A stretch of 64,000 nt of DNA from the NCBI RefSeq assembly GCF_902364945.1, contig NZ_CABJFS010000003.1, forward strand, positions 62,001-126,000, in the 5' to 3' direction. Positions 17,545-26,490 of the stretch are shown here, in pieces (position 1 is the stretch's first letter; the number at the start of each line of letters is the position of its first letter). The notes beneath the pieces were generated by a model. That model saw only the letters and a list, made by a program, of their open reading frames with translations. It was not told the origin of the DNA and did no database searches. A program made the position numbers and the translations under genes. This stretch comes from Collinsella aerofaciens (GTDB taxonomy: Bacteria; Actinomycetota; Coriobacteriia; Coriobacteriales; Coriobacteriaceae).

Positions 17545-18393
17545 CTACACCGCAATGGGGATGTTCTTGACCTGCGGGCCGTGTTCATAGCCCTCGACGA
17601 TCAGGTCGTCGGTCGTAAACGCATAGAAATCATGCACATCCGGGTTGAGCGTTACCTTGGGCGCGGCAAACTGCGGACGCTCGATAAGCTCGCGGACGAT
17701 ATCGACATGACGGTCGTAAATGTGGGCATCGGCGATCACATGCAGCAGCTCGCCAGCGATCATATCGACCGACTGCGCGACCATCATCAGCAAAATGGCG
17801 TACTGGCACACATTCCAGTTGTTCGCGGCCAAAATATCCTGGCTACGCTGGTTGAGAATCATGTTGAGCGTCGGCTTGTCGTCCTGCGGACGCTGCGTGA
17901 CGTTATAGGTCACGCTGTAAGCGCACGGATACAGGTGCATCTCGGACAGGTCGCTAAACACATAGGTGTTCGTCATGATGCGGCGACTGTACGGCGTGTG
18001 CTTAAGATCGTACAGTACGCGGTCCATCTGGTCGAAATCGCCCTCGGCATAATGGCTCTTCTGGCCAATCTGGTACCCGTACGCCTTGCCGATGGAGCCG
18101 GTCTCGTCGGCCCACTCGTCCCAAATATGGCTGTTGAGGTCATGCACGTTATTGGACTTCTTTTGATAGATCCACAGGATCTCGTCCATAGCGGACTTGA
18201 GCGCCGTACGACGCAGCGTAAGCGCGGGGAACTCCTCGCGCAGGTCGTAGCGCGCCGTGACACCAAAGTTTTTAATGGTATAGGCAGGGGTGCCGTCCTC
18301 CCACACCGGGCGGACCTTTTGGCCCTCGGTCGTGGTGCCATGGTCCAAGATATCGCGGCACATGGTTACAAACTGTTGATCAGCCTTGCTCAT
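17545..18393 (-). CDS. thyA: Thymidylate synthase
   Basis: A 282-residue ThyA-type enzyme methylating dUMP with methylenetetrahydrofolate. The active-site cysteine is in HLYPCAYSV, the PCAY form known from some Gram-positive ThyA proteins instead of PCH. Further signatures are SRRIMTNTYV (phosphate-binding arginines), LNQRSQDI and the dUMP-binding HIYDRHVD near the C-terminal third. The start is ATG 18393 after GGAGG; the open frame reaches further upstream without a ribosome site. Confidence 0.95.
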   Translation of the reverse strand: MSKADQQFVTMCRDILDHGTTTEGQKVRPVWEDGTPAYTIKNFGVTARYDLREEFPALTLRRTALKSAMDEILWIYQKKSNNVHDLNSHIWDEWADETGSIGKAYGYQIGQKSHYAEGDFDQMDRVLYDLKHTPYSRRIMTNTYVFSDLSEMHLYPCAYSVTYNVTQRPQDDKPTLNMILNQRSQDILAANNWNVCQYAILLMMVAQSVDMIAGELLHVIADAHIYDRHVDIVRELIERPQFAAPKVTLNPDVHDFYAFTTDDLIVEGYEHGPQVKNIPIAV

Positions 18394-18477
18394 TGACCCT
18401 CCTGTCAGTCGCCTACAAGCGAGATTCATTGTAGCCCAGGCGCACGCGGCCCCACAGCCCAAACATAAGCCCTCATT

Positions 18478-18545
18478 TTCTGACATATGCCAGAAATTCC
18501 TTGCGCAAATCTACACGTTCGCTATCCTATTGTTGACATATGTCA
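18478..18545 (+). promoter_or_regulatory. Promoter with two CTGACATATG palindromes (operators) for the DUF134/NifX gene
   Basis: A possible promoter has TTGCGC at 18501-18506 and TATCCT at 18523-18528, spacing 16. An 18-bp imperfect palindrome TTCTGACATATGCCAGAA (18478-18495) lies just upstream of the -35 box, and the perfect palindrome TGACATATGTCA (18534-18545) covers the expected start of transcription. The two sites share TGACATATG, which suggests one regulator binding both, possibly the encoded HTH protein itself. Confidence 0.6.
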
Positions 18546-18559
18546 GATAAGGAGTGCGC

Positions 18560-19324
18560 ATGGCAGGAAGACGCGAAAAACTGCGCCGTGTTGGGATCAT
18601 CCCCGAATACCGCGGCTTTACCCCTGACGGCCTAGCAAGCGGAGAGGCCATCGACATGACGGTCGACGAACTCGAAGTCCTGCGCCTGTGCGACCTGGAA
18701 GGCCTTAACCAAGAGGCGGTCGCACAGCAGATGGGTATCGCGCGCGCCACGGTGGCGGCAATCTGCAGCCGCGCGCATCGCAAGGTGGCAAGCGCGCTGG
18801 TCAACGGACGAGCGCTCATCATCGAAGGCGGCAATATCGTGTACTCCCCCATCACCACGACAACGGCCGCATGGCCAGCAAAGGAGGTTGACACCATGAG
18901 GGTGGCAACTACGTACGACAACGGCAACATCTTTATGCACTTTGGCCGCAGCGAGCTGTTCAAGATCTACGACATTCAGGACGGCAAGGTGCTCAACGAG
19001 CAGGTCGTGGGCACCGGCGGCACCGGCCACGGCGCCCTGGCGGGCCTGCTCGCCAACGGCGGCGTGGACACGCTCATCTGCGGCGGCATCGGCGGCGGCG
19101 CTATCAACGCGCTTGCCCAAGCCGGCATCACGGTATACGCAGGTGCCCAGGGCAGCTGCGATGCTTGCGTCGAGGCCCTTATCGCCGGTACGCTCGCACA
19201 GAACGGCGAGGCCACGTGCGACTGCCACGGCCATGACCACGGCCACGCCCACGAACATGGCGAGTCCTGCAGCTGCCACGGCCATCACGAGCACGAGGGC
19301 CACGAGGGCTGCAGCTGCCACTAA
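18560..19324 (+). CDS. DUF134 HTH domain fused to NifX/NifB-type cofactor-binding domain with His/Cys tail
   Basis: A 254-residue protein in three parts. Residues 1-95 are a DUF134 helix-turn-helix domain (DELEVLRLCDLEGL, NQEAVAQQMGIARATV). Residues 113-220 resemble the dinitrogenase iron-molybdenum cofactor family (VATTYDNG, HFGRSELFKIYD, GGIGGGAINAL). The last about 35 residues are a metal-binding tail of repeated HGH/HEH and CSCH. ATG 18560 follows AAGGAG. In many anaerobes these domains are separate neighbouring genes. A second ribosome site inside the gene (18878-18898) could yield the NifX part alone. The role is probably metal or Fe-S cluster sensing and handling; no nitrogenase genes are near. 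Confidence 0.82.
   Translation: MAGRREKLRRVGIIPEYRGFTPDGLASGEAIDMTVDELEVLRLCDLEGLNQEAVAQQMGIARATVAAICSRAHRKVASALVNGRALIIEGGNIVYSPITTTTAAWPAKEVDTMRVATTYDNGNIFMHFGRSELFKIYDIQDGKVLNEQVVGTGGTGHGALAGLLANGGVDTLICGGIGGGAINALAQAGITVYAGAQGSCDACVEALIAGTLAQNGEATCDCHGHDHGHAHEHGESCSCHGHHEHEGHEGCSCH
18878..18898 (+). promoter_or_regulatory. Internal ribosome binding site and in-frame ATG
   Basis: AAAGGAGGT followed nine bases later by ATG at 18896, in frame with the fusion gene and exactly at the N-terminus of the NifX-like domain (MRVATTYDNG). It is a better ribosome site than that of the full-length gene. Confidence 0.65.
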
Positions 19325-19387
19325 CGGCACGGCACCACGAGCTCGGGGCGCGACGCCGAACGCAACCCAACAATCAAAGCCAACAAC

Positions 19388-19419
19388 AAAGGCCACCCGG
19401 CAGCTTCCGAGTGGCCTTT
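19388..19419. terminator. Bidirectional terminator between the fusion gene and ffh
   Basis: Arms AAAGGCCAC and GTGGCCTTT around CCGGCAGCTTCCGA between convergent genes; A and T runs on both sides let it serve either strand. Confidence 0.75.
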
Positions 19420-19444
19420 GCCATATCAAGCTGGAATTACAGCC

Positions 19445-20920
19445 CTATTTCTTATTGCGCATCTGCGCTTCCATCTGGCGCAGCAGCTCCATATCGGACT
19501 TGGGACCGCCCGTACCCAGGCCGCCCATGCCGCCCAGACCCATAGCGTCCAGGCCAGGGATATTGGGCATGCGCATTTTCTTGCCCTTCTTACCCTTTTT
19601 GCCCTTCTTGCCGCCGGCCTGTGCCTGATTGGCTATCGTGCGCATGCGGCCCATCATCTTATTCATCTCGCCCCACTGCTTCATAAGGCTATTGACCTCG
19701 GTGGGGGTTACGCCGGCTCCCTTGGCAATGCGGGCGCGGCGCTGGCCGTTGATGATGGAGGGACGCAGGCGCTCCTCCTTGGTCATCGACATGATGATGG
19801 CCTCGTTCTTGTCGAAGATGCCCTCGTCCAGGTTGCCGCCCATCTGGTTGAGCGCGCGCTGGCCACCGGGGAGCATGCCCAGGATACCCTTCATGCCGCC
19901 CATCTTCTTGACGGCTTTCATCTGGTCGAGCATATCGTTCATGGTGAAGCCCTCGCGCAGCATACGCTCGGCAGCTTCAAGCTGCTCTGCATCGGCTGCC
20001 TCCTGGGCCTTCTCGATGATGCCGACGACGTCGCCCATGCCCAGAATGCGCTTGGCCATGCGATCGGGATAGAACGGCTCCAGCGAATCGGGTTTCTCGC
20101 CCATGCTCACAAACTTGATGGGCTTGCCGGTCACCTGACGCACCGAAAGTGCGCCACCGCCACGGGCGTCACCGTCGAGCTTGGAGATAATCACACCGTC
20201 AAAGTCGGTGCGATCGGCGAAGGTCGAGACGACGTTGACGATATCCTGGCCGGTCATGGCATCGACGACCATCAGCACCTGATCGGGCTTGACGGCCTTC
20301 TTGATGTCGACGGCCTCCTGCATCATCTGTTCGTCGATCTGAAGGCGACCGGCGGTATCGACAATGACCACGTCGCGCAGGTGGTCGACGGCCTCTTGGA
20401 TGGCGCCCTTGGCAATGTCGACCGGGTGCGCGCCGTCACCGCGGAAGACCGGCACGCCGATCTCGCCACCAAGCGTGGCCAGCTGGTCGGCAGCGGCGGG
20501 ACGATAGACGTCGCACGCGGCGAGCAGCGGCGAACGGCCCTGCTTCTTGAGCAGGTAGGCCAGCTTTACGGCAGCCGTGGTCTTACCGGAGCCCTGCAGG
20601 CCCACGAGCATGATGACATTGGGGATGCGGTTGCTAAAGACGAGCTTGCTCTCGGTTGAGCCAAGCATCTCGGTGAGCTCGTCGAGCACGATCTTGACGA
20701 CGTTTTGCGCCGGCGACAGCGACTCCATGACCTCGGCGGTCATGCAGCGCTCCTTGGTCTTGGCGACGAACTCCTTGACGACCTTGAAGTTAACATCGGC
20801 CTCGAGTAGCGCCATGCGAATATCGCGCATGGCCGAAGTAATATCGGCCTCGGTCAGCTTACCCTTACCGCGCAGGCGGTCAAATGTGTCGTTGAGGCGA
20901 TCGCTCAGGGAATCAAACAC
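19445..20920 (-). CDS. ffh: Signal recognition particle protein Ffh
   Basis: A 491-residue SRP54 GTPase that binds signal peptides on ribosomes and delivers them to FtsY. An N-terminal helical domain precedes the G domain (GLQGSGKTTA near 106, DTAGRLQ, TKLDGDARGG). The methionine-rich M domain follows from about 300. The C-terminus is unusual in composition: a run of Gly-Lys-Lys repeats and then a Met/Gly-rich tail ending EAQMRNKK. It follows ftsY by 10 bases, so targeting factor and receptor are coexpressed. Confidence 0.97.
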   Translation of the reverse strand: MFDSLSDRLNDTFDRLRGKGKLTEADITSAMRDIRMALLEADVNFKVVKEFVAKTKERCMTAEVMESLSPAQNVVKIVLDELTEMLGSTESKLVFSNRIPNVIMLVGLQGSGKTTAAVKLAYLLKKQGRSPLLAACDVYRPAAADQLATLGGEIGVPVFRGDGAHPVDIAKGAIQEAVDHLRDVVIVDTAGRLQIDEQMMQEAVDIKKAVKPDQVLMVVDAMTGQDIVNVVSTFADRTDFDGVIISKLDGDARGGGALSVRQVTGKPIKFVSMGEKPDSLEPFYPDRMAKRILGMGDVVGIIEKAQEAADAEQLEAAERMLREGFTMNDMLDQMKAVKKMGGMKGILGMLPGGQRALNQMGGNLDEGIFDKNEAIIMSMTKEERLRPSIINGQRRARIAKGAGVTPTEVNSLMKQWGEMNKMMGRMRTIANQAQAGGKKGKKGKKGKKMRMPNIPGLDAMGLGGMGGLGTGGPKSDMELLRQMEAQMRNKK

Positions 20921-20930
20921 TGGTTACTCC

Positions 20931-21848
20931 TTAGTTGGACTCGCCCACCAGGGCGCGGCAGAAATCTTTGGCGTTAAACTCCTGCAGGTCATCGACCTGC
21001 TCGCCCACGCCGATGCGCAGGATCGGGAGCTTGAGCTTCTCGGCCACGGCCATGGCGATACCGCCCTTAGCCGTGCCGTCGAGCTTAGTCATGATAATAC
21101 CGTCCAGGCCCAGCGCCTCGTTAAACTCGAGCGCCTGGTTCAGACCGTTCTGGCCAGTGGCGGCATCGATCACAAGCACGACCGAGACAGGCATGGGACC
21201 GGCGGCCATATTGGCGGCGCGCTTACGGGTCACATTGACCACCTTGGCGAGCTCGCGCATGAGCTCGGGGCTCGTGTGCAGACGGCCGGCGGTATCGATG
21301 AGCACCAGGTCGCTGCCGCGCTTATCGGCCTCGTCGAGCACGTCATAGCACACGCTCGCCGGATCGGAGCCGCGGTCACGCTTGATTACCGGTACGCCGG
21401 CACGCTGGCCCCACACATCGAGCTGCTCGATGGCGGCGGCGCGGAAGGTGTCGGCCGAACCGATCACCACGTTCTTGCCGCGGGCGGCCATGGCACTCGC
21501 AATCTTGCCGACCGTGGTGGTCTTGCCGGCGCCGTTGATACCGACAAACAGCACGCAGCTCGGCGTATCGGAAAACGGGTCGCGCTCAACAGGCACAAAA
21601 TGGCCCTCGAGCTGCTCGGCCAGGGCGCGGCGAAGCTGCGGGGCGGTCTTGAGGTTCTTCTTTGCAGCGGCGTCGCGCAGGTCATCGGAGACCTGAATGG
21701 CGACCTCGGCACCCATGTCACCCATGACGAGGGTGTCCTCAAGGTCCTCCCAAAAATCCTCGTCGACCTCGCCGCCAAAGTAGAAGACCTCGTTGAGGGC
21801 CTCGCGGCTGCGCTCAAGTCCGCGCGAGAGTGCGTCAAAGAATCCCAT
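20931..21848 (-). CDS. ftsY: Signal recognition particle receptor FtsY
   Basis: A 305-residue SRP-type GTPase. The G motifs are GINGAGKTTTVGK (near 110), DTAGRLHT and TKLDGTAKGG. The long acidic A domain of E. coli FtsY is missing, leaving a short N-terminal helix, as usual in Gram-positive forms. Its ATG overlaps the smc stop codon by one base (TAATG), so translation is probably coupled. Confidence 0.97.
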   Translation of the reverse strand: MGFFDALSRGLERSREALNEVFYFGGEVDEDFWEDLEDTLVMGDMGAEVAIQVSDDLRDAAAKKNLKTAPQLRRALAEQLEGHFVPVERDPFSDTPSCVLFVGINGAGKTTTVGKIASAMAARGKNVVIGSADTFRAAAIEQLDVWGQRAGVPVIKRDRGSDPASVCYDVLDEADKRGSDLVLIDTAGRLHTSPELMRELAKVVNVTRKRAANMAAGPMPVSVVLVIDAATGQNGLNQALEFNEALGLDGIIMTKLDGTAKGGIAMAVAEKLKLPILRIGVGEQVDDLQEFNAKDFCRALVGESN

Positions 21849-24800
21849 TATGCATTCACGACCTTTCCGGTTTCGCGATCGAGTTTTTGCGAGACGACGC
21901 GACTGACGCCGTCGGCTTGCATCGAGACGCCGTAGAGAACGTCAGCATCCTCCATAGTACGGCGCTGATGCGAGATTACCAAGAGCTGCGTATCGGAACG
22001 CAGCACATCGAGGGCGCCGATGAGCTTGGACAGGTTGGCGTCGTCGAGCGCGGCCTCGACCTCGTCCAGCACATAGAACGGCACCGTGCGCGTGCGATAC
22101 ACGGCAAAGAGCAAGGCGAGCGCCGTCAGGCTCTTCTCGCCGCCCGACATTAGCATCATCTTGGTGATGCGCTTGCCGCGCGGCTGCGCCACGACCTCGA
22201 TGCCCGTCTCGGCCGGATGCTCGGGGTCGGTCATCTCCAGATGTGCCTGGCCACCCGGGAACAGCATGGCGAAGATCTCGCGGAAGTTCGCATCGACCTT
22301 CTCAAAGGTCACCAGGAACGCCTTGCGCATCTTGCGGTCGATGGCCACGGTAATCTTGGTGAGCGCCTTGCGTGCGCTCTCCAGATCGGCCAGCTGCTCC
22401 TCGATGTAATCGGCACGGCGCTTGAGCTGCTCGTACTCCTCCATGGCGACTTGGTTCACAGGGCCCAAGTTGTTGATCTGGCGCACGAGTTGGTTGAGCT
22501 CGCGCTCGGCGGCGTCACGGTCGGTGGGCGCCGGCAGCATGAGCGCTTCCTCGAGCACCGTGGTGCCATCGGCGGTGATGGCCTTGATGGCAGCCTCGAC
22601 CTGAACCTCGAGCTTGCCGCGTGCGACCTTGAACTCATTTTGCGTCGTAGCGGCAACATCGACCCTCTCTTTGGCGCGGGCGACCTCGGTCTTGGCGTCC
22701 TCGATGGTCTTCTTAAGCGAAGCCGAGTCCGCCTCCTCAAGCGATGCCTGATCGCGCAGGCGCGCTGCCCAATCCGACGCGCGCTCCAGCAAGGCCGAAT
22801 AGCGCTCGTGCATGGGGTCGACACGCAGGCGCAGCAGCTCGAGCGAGCGTGAGGCCTGACGCGTCCCGCGGATACGACGGTCGATACCCTCCAGGCGATG
22901 CTCAAGATCGGGCACGCGGCCCTTCAGCGAACGCAGGCGCTCGCTCGTCTGGGCCAGACGCACCTTAGCGTCGGCGAGCTTACCGGCGGCCTCGGAATCG
23001 TCACGGCGCACGCGATCGAGCTCGTCGTTGGCCTCGGCAATCTGCAGGCCTAAGTCGCTCGCCTGCGCACGAGACTCGTCACGCGAACGGGTAAGTTCAT
23101 CCACACGCGGACGTGCGGCACGAACAGCTTCAGCTGCCTGCTCGCGGCGCTTGGAAATACGCACGCGCTCGACCTCGGCGGTGTTGGCACGCTGCTCCAG
23201 GCGGCCGATCTCGGAGAACAGTGAGCGGCGCTCGCCCTCAAGACGGGCAATCTCGCCAGCGGCATCGCCCTCGGCGGCGCGCGCCTCCTCGACGGCAGCA
23301 TTAGCCTCGACGACCTGATCCGAAACACGCTCAAACACGGTAGCAAGATCGGGCTCCAGGCCTTCCAGCTCGCGGATACGACGCTTGCGCTCCAGAGCGC
23401 CCGAAGCCTCGCCGGCATCGACCCCCACGCGAACCAAGCCGCCGCAGGCAACGCGTGCGCCATCGGGAGTCACGTAGGTCACACCATCAACGACGGGCGC
23501 GGCCAGGGCGGCAGAAAGGTCATCGACCACGTAATAGCCGCCGAGCAATGCCTCGACGACCGGACCGTAGCCCGCACGCACGGACAGACGATCAACAAGA
23601 CGGGTACCGGCGGCACCCTCGGCAGCCGCAGAGCCACTCACGCTGCGCGCCACCAGCAGCGCCTCGCCCGAGGCCTTCTTCTGGTCCAGGGCGGCGCGAC
23701 CGGCGCGCTCAAGTGCGGCAGCGTTATCGAACAACAGGGCATCGATATCGCCGGCGAGCAGCTGCTCAACCAGGCCCTCAAGCTCACGAGGGGCCTCGAG
23801 CACATCGCCCAGACGACCCGAGACATCGTCGCCCAGCGCGCCCACCAGACGGCTTACGAGCGGCGAGCTGTCGGCCATGCGAGCATCAAGCTTCTTTTGG
23901 CTGGCAAGCTCCGAGCGCACCTCGGACAGCTTGTTGCGTGCCTCGCTCTCGCGGGCACGCAGGTCCTTGAGGGCAGCGCGCGCCGTCTCGGTGGCCTCGC
24001 GCGCATCGCTCTGGGCCTGACGAGCCGCCTCAAGGGCGCTCTCAAGCTCCTCAGCACGGTTGCGGCGGCTATCAAGCGATGCCGTGACCTCCTCGAGCTG
24101 CTCATCGATCTGCTCCAGGCGCGAGGCATACATGTTGTCCTCGACCTCGGCGTTGCTCAGCGAGTCCTTCACCTTGGCGAGCTCGAGCGCAGCATTATCG
24201 GCAACGCGCTGCACATCGCGCTGTTCGCGCGTGAGCTGCGAAATCTGATTGTCGAGCGCAACGCGACGCTCGTGGAGCTCGGCGGCGGCAGGACCAGCGG
24301 CATCAACGTCCTCCTGGGCCTGCATGTGCGCACCGGTAACTTCCTCAAGCTGGGCACGTGCATCCTCGAGCTCCTCGACCACGCGACGGCGCTGATGCTC
24401 GGAGCTCGAGATCTGGCCGCGCATGTCGGACAGGCGCGACACCATGTTATGGCCCTTTTCCTCGAGCAGACGCATGTCTGAGTTAATGCGACCGACCACA
24501 TCTTGCATATGGCGGCGCTGCTCGCCCAAGTCGCCCACAAACAGGCCCTTTTCTTCGAGCATAACTTGGAGCTTCTCGAGCTCGCGCTCCTTTTCGCCCA
24601 GGCGGTACTGCGCAAGCTCAAGCTCGGCAGCGCCCTCCTTGGAGCGGCTCTCCAGGTCGTTCCACTGCGACTGCAGCGAACGAAGCTCGTCGACGGCCAG
24701 CATCTGCGTAAGCTCGTTCGCGCGCGAGGACAGCTCTTTGTACTTGCGCGCGCGATCGACCTGACGCTCCAGCGGTCGCAGCTGACGGGCGATTTCCTTG

Positions 24801-25384
24801 TTGATATCACGGGCACGGGTCAGGTGCTCGTCCATCGATTTAATCTTTTTGAGCGCACGTTCCTTGCGACGCTTGTGCTTGGAGATGCCGGCGGCCTCCT
24901 CAATGAGGGCACGGCGCTCCTCGGGGCGGCTCTGCAAAATGGCATCGAGCTTGCCCTGGCTGATGATGGAATGCGTATCCTTGCCCAGTCCCGAATCGTG
25001 CAGGATATCCTGGATGTCCATCAGGCGGCACGGGCTCGAGTTGATGAGGTACTCGCTTTCGCCCGAGCGGTACATACGACGGGTGATGGCGACCTCGTCA
25101 AAGTCGACAGGCAGCATATGGTCCGAGTTATCGAGCACCAGCGTGACCTCGGCCACACCCACCGGCTTGCGCGCCGACGAGCCCGAGAAGATGACGTCCT
25201 CCATGGCCTGGCCGCGCAGCTGCTTGGCGCTCTGCTCGCCCAGGACCCACAGAATCGAGTCGGAGATGTTCGATTTTCCCGAGCCGTTGGGACCGACGAT
25301 GACGGTCAGGCCCGGCTCAAACGTCATATGGGCGCGGTCGGCAAACGACTTGAACCCTTTGAGCGTGAGGGACTTGAGATACAC
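21848..25384 (-). CDS. smc: Chromosome segregation ATPase SMC
   Basis: A 1178-residue structural maintenance of chromosomes protein. The N-terminal Walker A is GPNGSGKSN (32-40), followed by a coiled coil (about 165-500), a hinge (about 510-660, with VTYVTPDGARVACGGLV), a second coiled coil and the C-terminal MSGGEKSL signature with LDEVEAALDD. It compacts and separates chromosomes with ScpA/ScpB, which are not in this window. It lies between rnc and ftsY, the order found in mycobacteria and Bacillus. Confidence 0.97.
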   Translation of the reverse strand: MYLKSLTLKGFKSFADRAHMTFEPGLTVIVGPNGSGKSNISDSILWVLGEQSAKQLRGQAMEDVIFSGSSARKPVGVAEVTLVLDNSDHMLPVDFDEVAITRRMYRSGESEYLINSSPCRLMDIQDILHDSGLGKDTHSIISQGKLDAILQSRPEERRALIEEAAGISKHKRRKERALKKIKSMDEHLTRARDINKEIARQLRPLERQVDRARKYKELSSRANELTQMLAVDELRSLQSQWNDLESRSKEGAAELELAQYRLGEKERELEKLQVMLEEKGLFVGDLGEQRRHMQDVVGRINSDMRLLEEKGHNMVSRLSDMRGQISSSEHQRRRVVEELEDARAQLEEVTGAHMQAQEDVDAAGPAAAELHERRVALDNQISQLTREQRDVQRVADNAALELAKVKDSLSNAEVEDNMYASRLEQIDEQLEEVTASLDSRRNRAEELESALEAARQAQSDAREATETARAALKDLRARESEARNKLSEVRSELASQKKLDARMADSSPLVSRLVGALGDDVSGRLGDVLEAPRELEGLVEQLLAGDIDALLFDNAAALERAGRAALDQKKASGEALLVARSVSGSAAAEGAAGTRLVDRLSVRAGYGPVVEALLGGYYVVDDLSAALAAPVVDGVTYVTPDGARVACGGLVRVGVDAGEASGALERKRRIRELEGLEPDLATVFERVSDQVVEANAAVEEARAAEGDAAGEIARLEGERRSLFSEIGRLEQRANTAEVERVRISKRREQAAEAVRAARPRVDELTRSRDESRAQASDLGLQIAEANDELDRVRRDDSEAAGKLADAKVRLAQTSERLRSLKGRVPDLEHRLEGIDRRIRGTRQASRSLELLRLRVDPMHERYSALLERASDWAARLRDQASLEEADSASLKKTIEDAKTEVARAKERVDVAATTQNEFKVARGKLEVQVEAAIKAITADGTTVLEEALMLPAPTDRDAAERELNQLVRQINNLGPVNQVAMEEYEQLKRRADYIEEQLADLESARKALTKITVAIDRKMRKAFLVTFEKVDANFREIFAMLFPGGQAHLEMTDPEHPAETGIEVVAQPRGKRITKMMLMSGGEKSLTALALLFAVYRTRTVPFYVLDEVEAALDDANLSKLIGALDVLRSDTQLLVISHQRRTMEDADVLYGVSMQADGVSRVVSQKLDRETGKVVNA

Positions 25385-25394
25385 GGCTCCTCGC

Positions 25395-26120
25395 TTAAAC
25401 AGGCTTCTTGTTCAGAATCACGCCGTTGGTGGTGTAGCCCATGCGGTCGAGTGCCTCGAGCGCAGCGGCTCCCTCGGCTTCCTTCTTTGAGGAGCCGGAG
25501 CCGCGGCCCTGGCGGATACCGTCGATGAGCACCACGGCGGTAAAGGTGGGCGCATGCGCGGGACCCTCGGAGCCGACCAGCTTATACGCAGGAGGCTCGT
25601 GGCCGTCTGCCTGCACGCACTCCTGTAAGAACGATTTGGGGTTCGCGGGGTGCTCGGCACGCTCGGAGGCCAGGTGCGGTTTGAGCGTACGATGGATAAA
25701 GTCCGCCGCAACATCCCAGCCGGCATCCAGGTACAGCGCACCCACGAGCGACTCGTAGACGTTCTCGAGCGCCGAGTGCAGGCCGCGCGCGCCGGTACCG
25801 GTCTCGGAGGCACCAAAGATGATGATGTCGTCGATGCCCAGCTCATGCGACACCTCGGATAGCGTAGCGCCCGAGACAAGCGACACCTTCAGGCGCGTGA
25901 GCTTGCCCTCGTCAAACTCGGGATAGGACTCAAAGAGCGAACGGGCGACGACGGCGCCCAAAATGGAATCGCCCAAGAACTCAAGGCGCTCATAGCTGGC
26001 AGAAACCGGCTGGCCCTCGACTGCCGAGGGATGCGTAAGCGCCGCGCGCAGAAGCACCTTATTATTGAACTCGTGGCCCAGAATTTCCTGGGCACGCGTA
26101 AGTCGTTCAGACAAAGCCAA
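25395..26120 (-). CDS. rnc: Ribonuclease III
   Basis: A 241-residue double-strand RNA endonuclease that matures rRNA and some mRNAs. The RNase III signature ERLEFLGDSILG is at about 44-55, the second catalytic acidic cluster is ENVYESLVGALYLD (about 116-129), and a dsRNA-binding domain fills the last 70 residues (KSFLQECVQ, GSGSSKKEAEGAAA). The start is TTG 26120, with GGGAGG in the end of acpP. It sits between acpP and smc, as in Bacillus. Confidence 0.95.
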   Translation of the reverse strand: MALSERLTRAQEILGHEFNNKVLLRAALTHPSAVEGQPVSASYERLEFLGDSILGAVVARSLFESYPEFDEGKLTRLKVSLVSGATLSEVSHELGIDDIIIFGASETGTGARGLHSALENVYESLVGALYLDAGWDVAADFIHRTLKPHLASERAEHPANPKSFLQECVQADGHEPPAYKLVGSEGPAHAPTFTAVVLIDGIRQGRGSGSSKKEAEGAAALEALDRMGYTTNGVILNKKPV

Positions 26121-26123
26121 GAC

Positions 26124-26366
26124 CTAGGCCTCCCTGGCGTTTTCAATCGCGTCGACGGCGTCGGCGACAGAGTTGAGCGAGAGCAGAGTCTCGTCATCGA
26201 TCTCGAGGTTGAACTCGTCCTCGATAGCCGTAACCAGCTGCAGGCGCTCGAGCGAGTTGGCATCGAGATCGTCAAAGGTGGTCTCATCGCTAATTTCGGC
26301 AACATCGACGCCCAGAACGTCAGCAGCGACCTCGGCGATCTTGTCGAAGATTTCGGAGCGGTCCAT
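26124..26366 (-). CDS. acpP: Acyl carrier protein
   Basis: An acidic four-helix protein of 80 residues that carries acyl chains on 4'-phosphopantetheine. The modified serine lies in DLDANSLERLQ, so the usual DSL motif reads NSL. ATG 26366 follows AGAGGA. It is placed between plsX and rnc, as in other fatty-acid/RNase III clusters. The longer open frame upstream has no ribosome site and is not used. Confidence 0.93.
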   Translation of the reverse strand: MDRSEIFDKIAEVAADVLGVDVAEISDETTFDDLDANSLERLQLVTAIEDEFNLEIDDETLLSLNSVADAVDAIENAREA

Positions 26367-26490
26367 AGCGCTTCCTCTCATAGTGCATGAATACCAAAAG
26401 AATGGTACCGCCCGGGCGGTACCAAGACACGGTTCTGATTCTACCCCACGAAGCAGGCCGCGAGGCACATAACAGCGCTCTAACTCGCTC

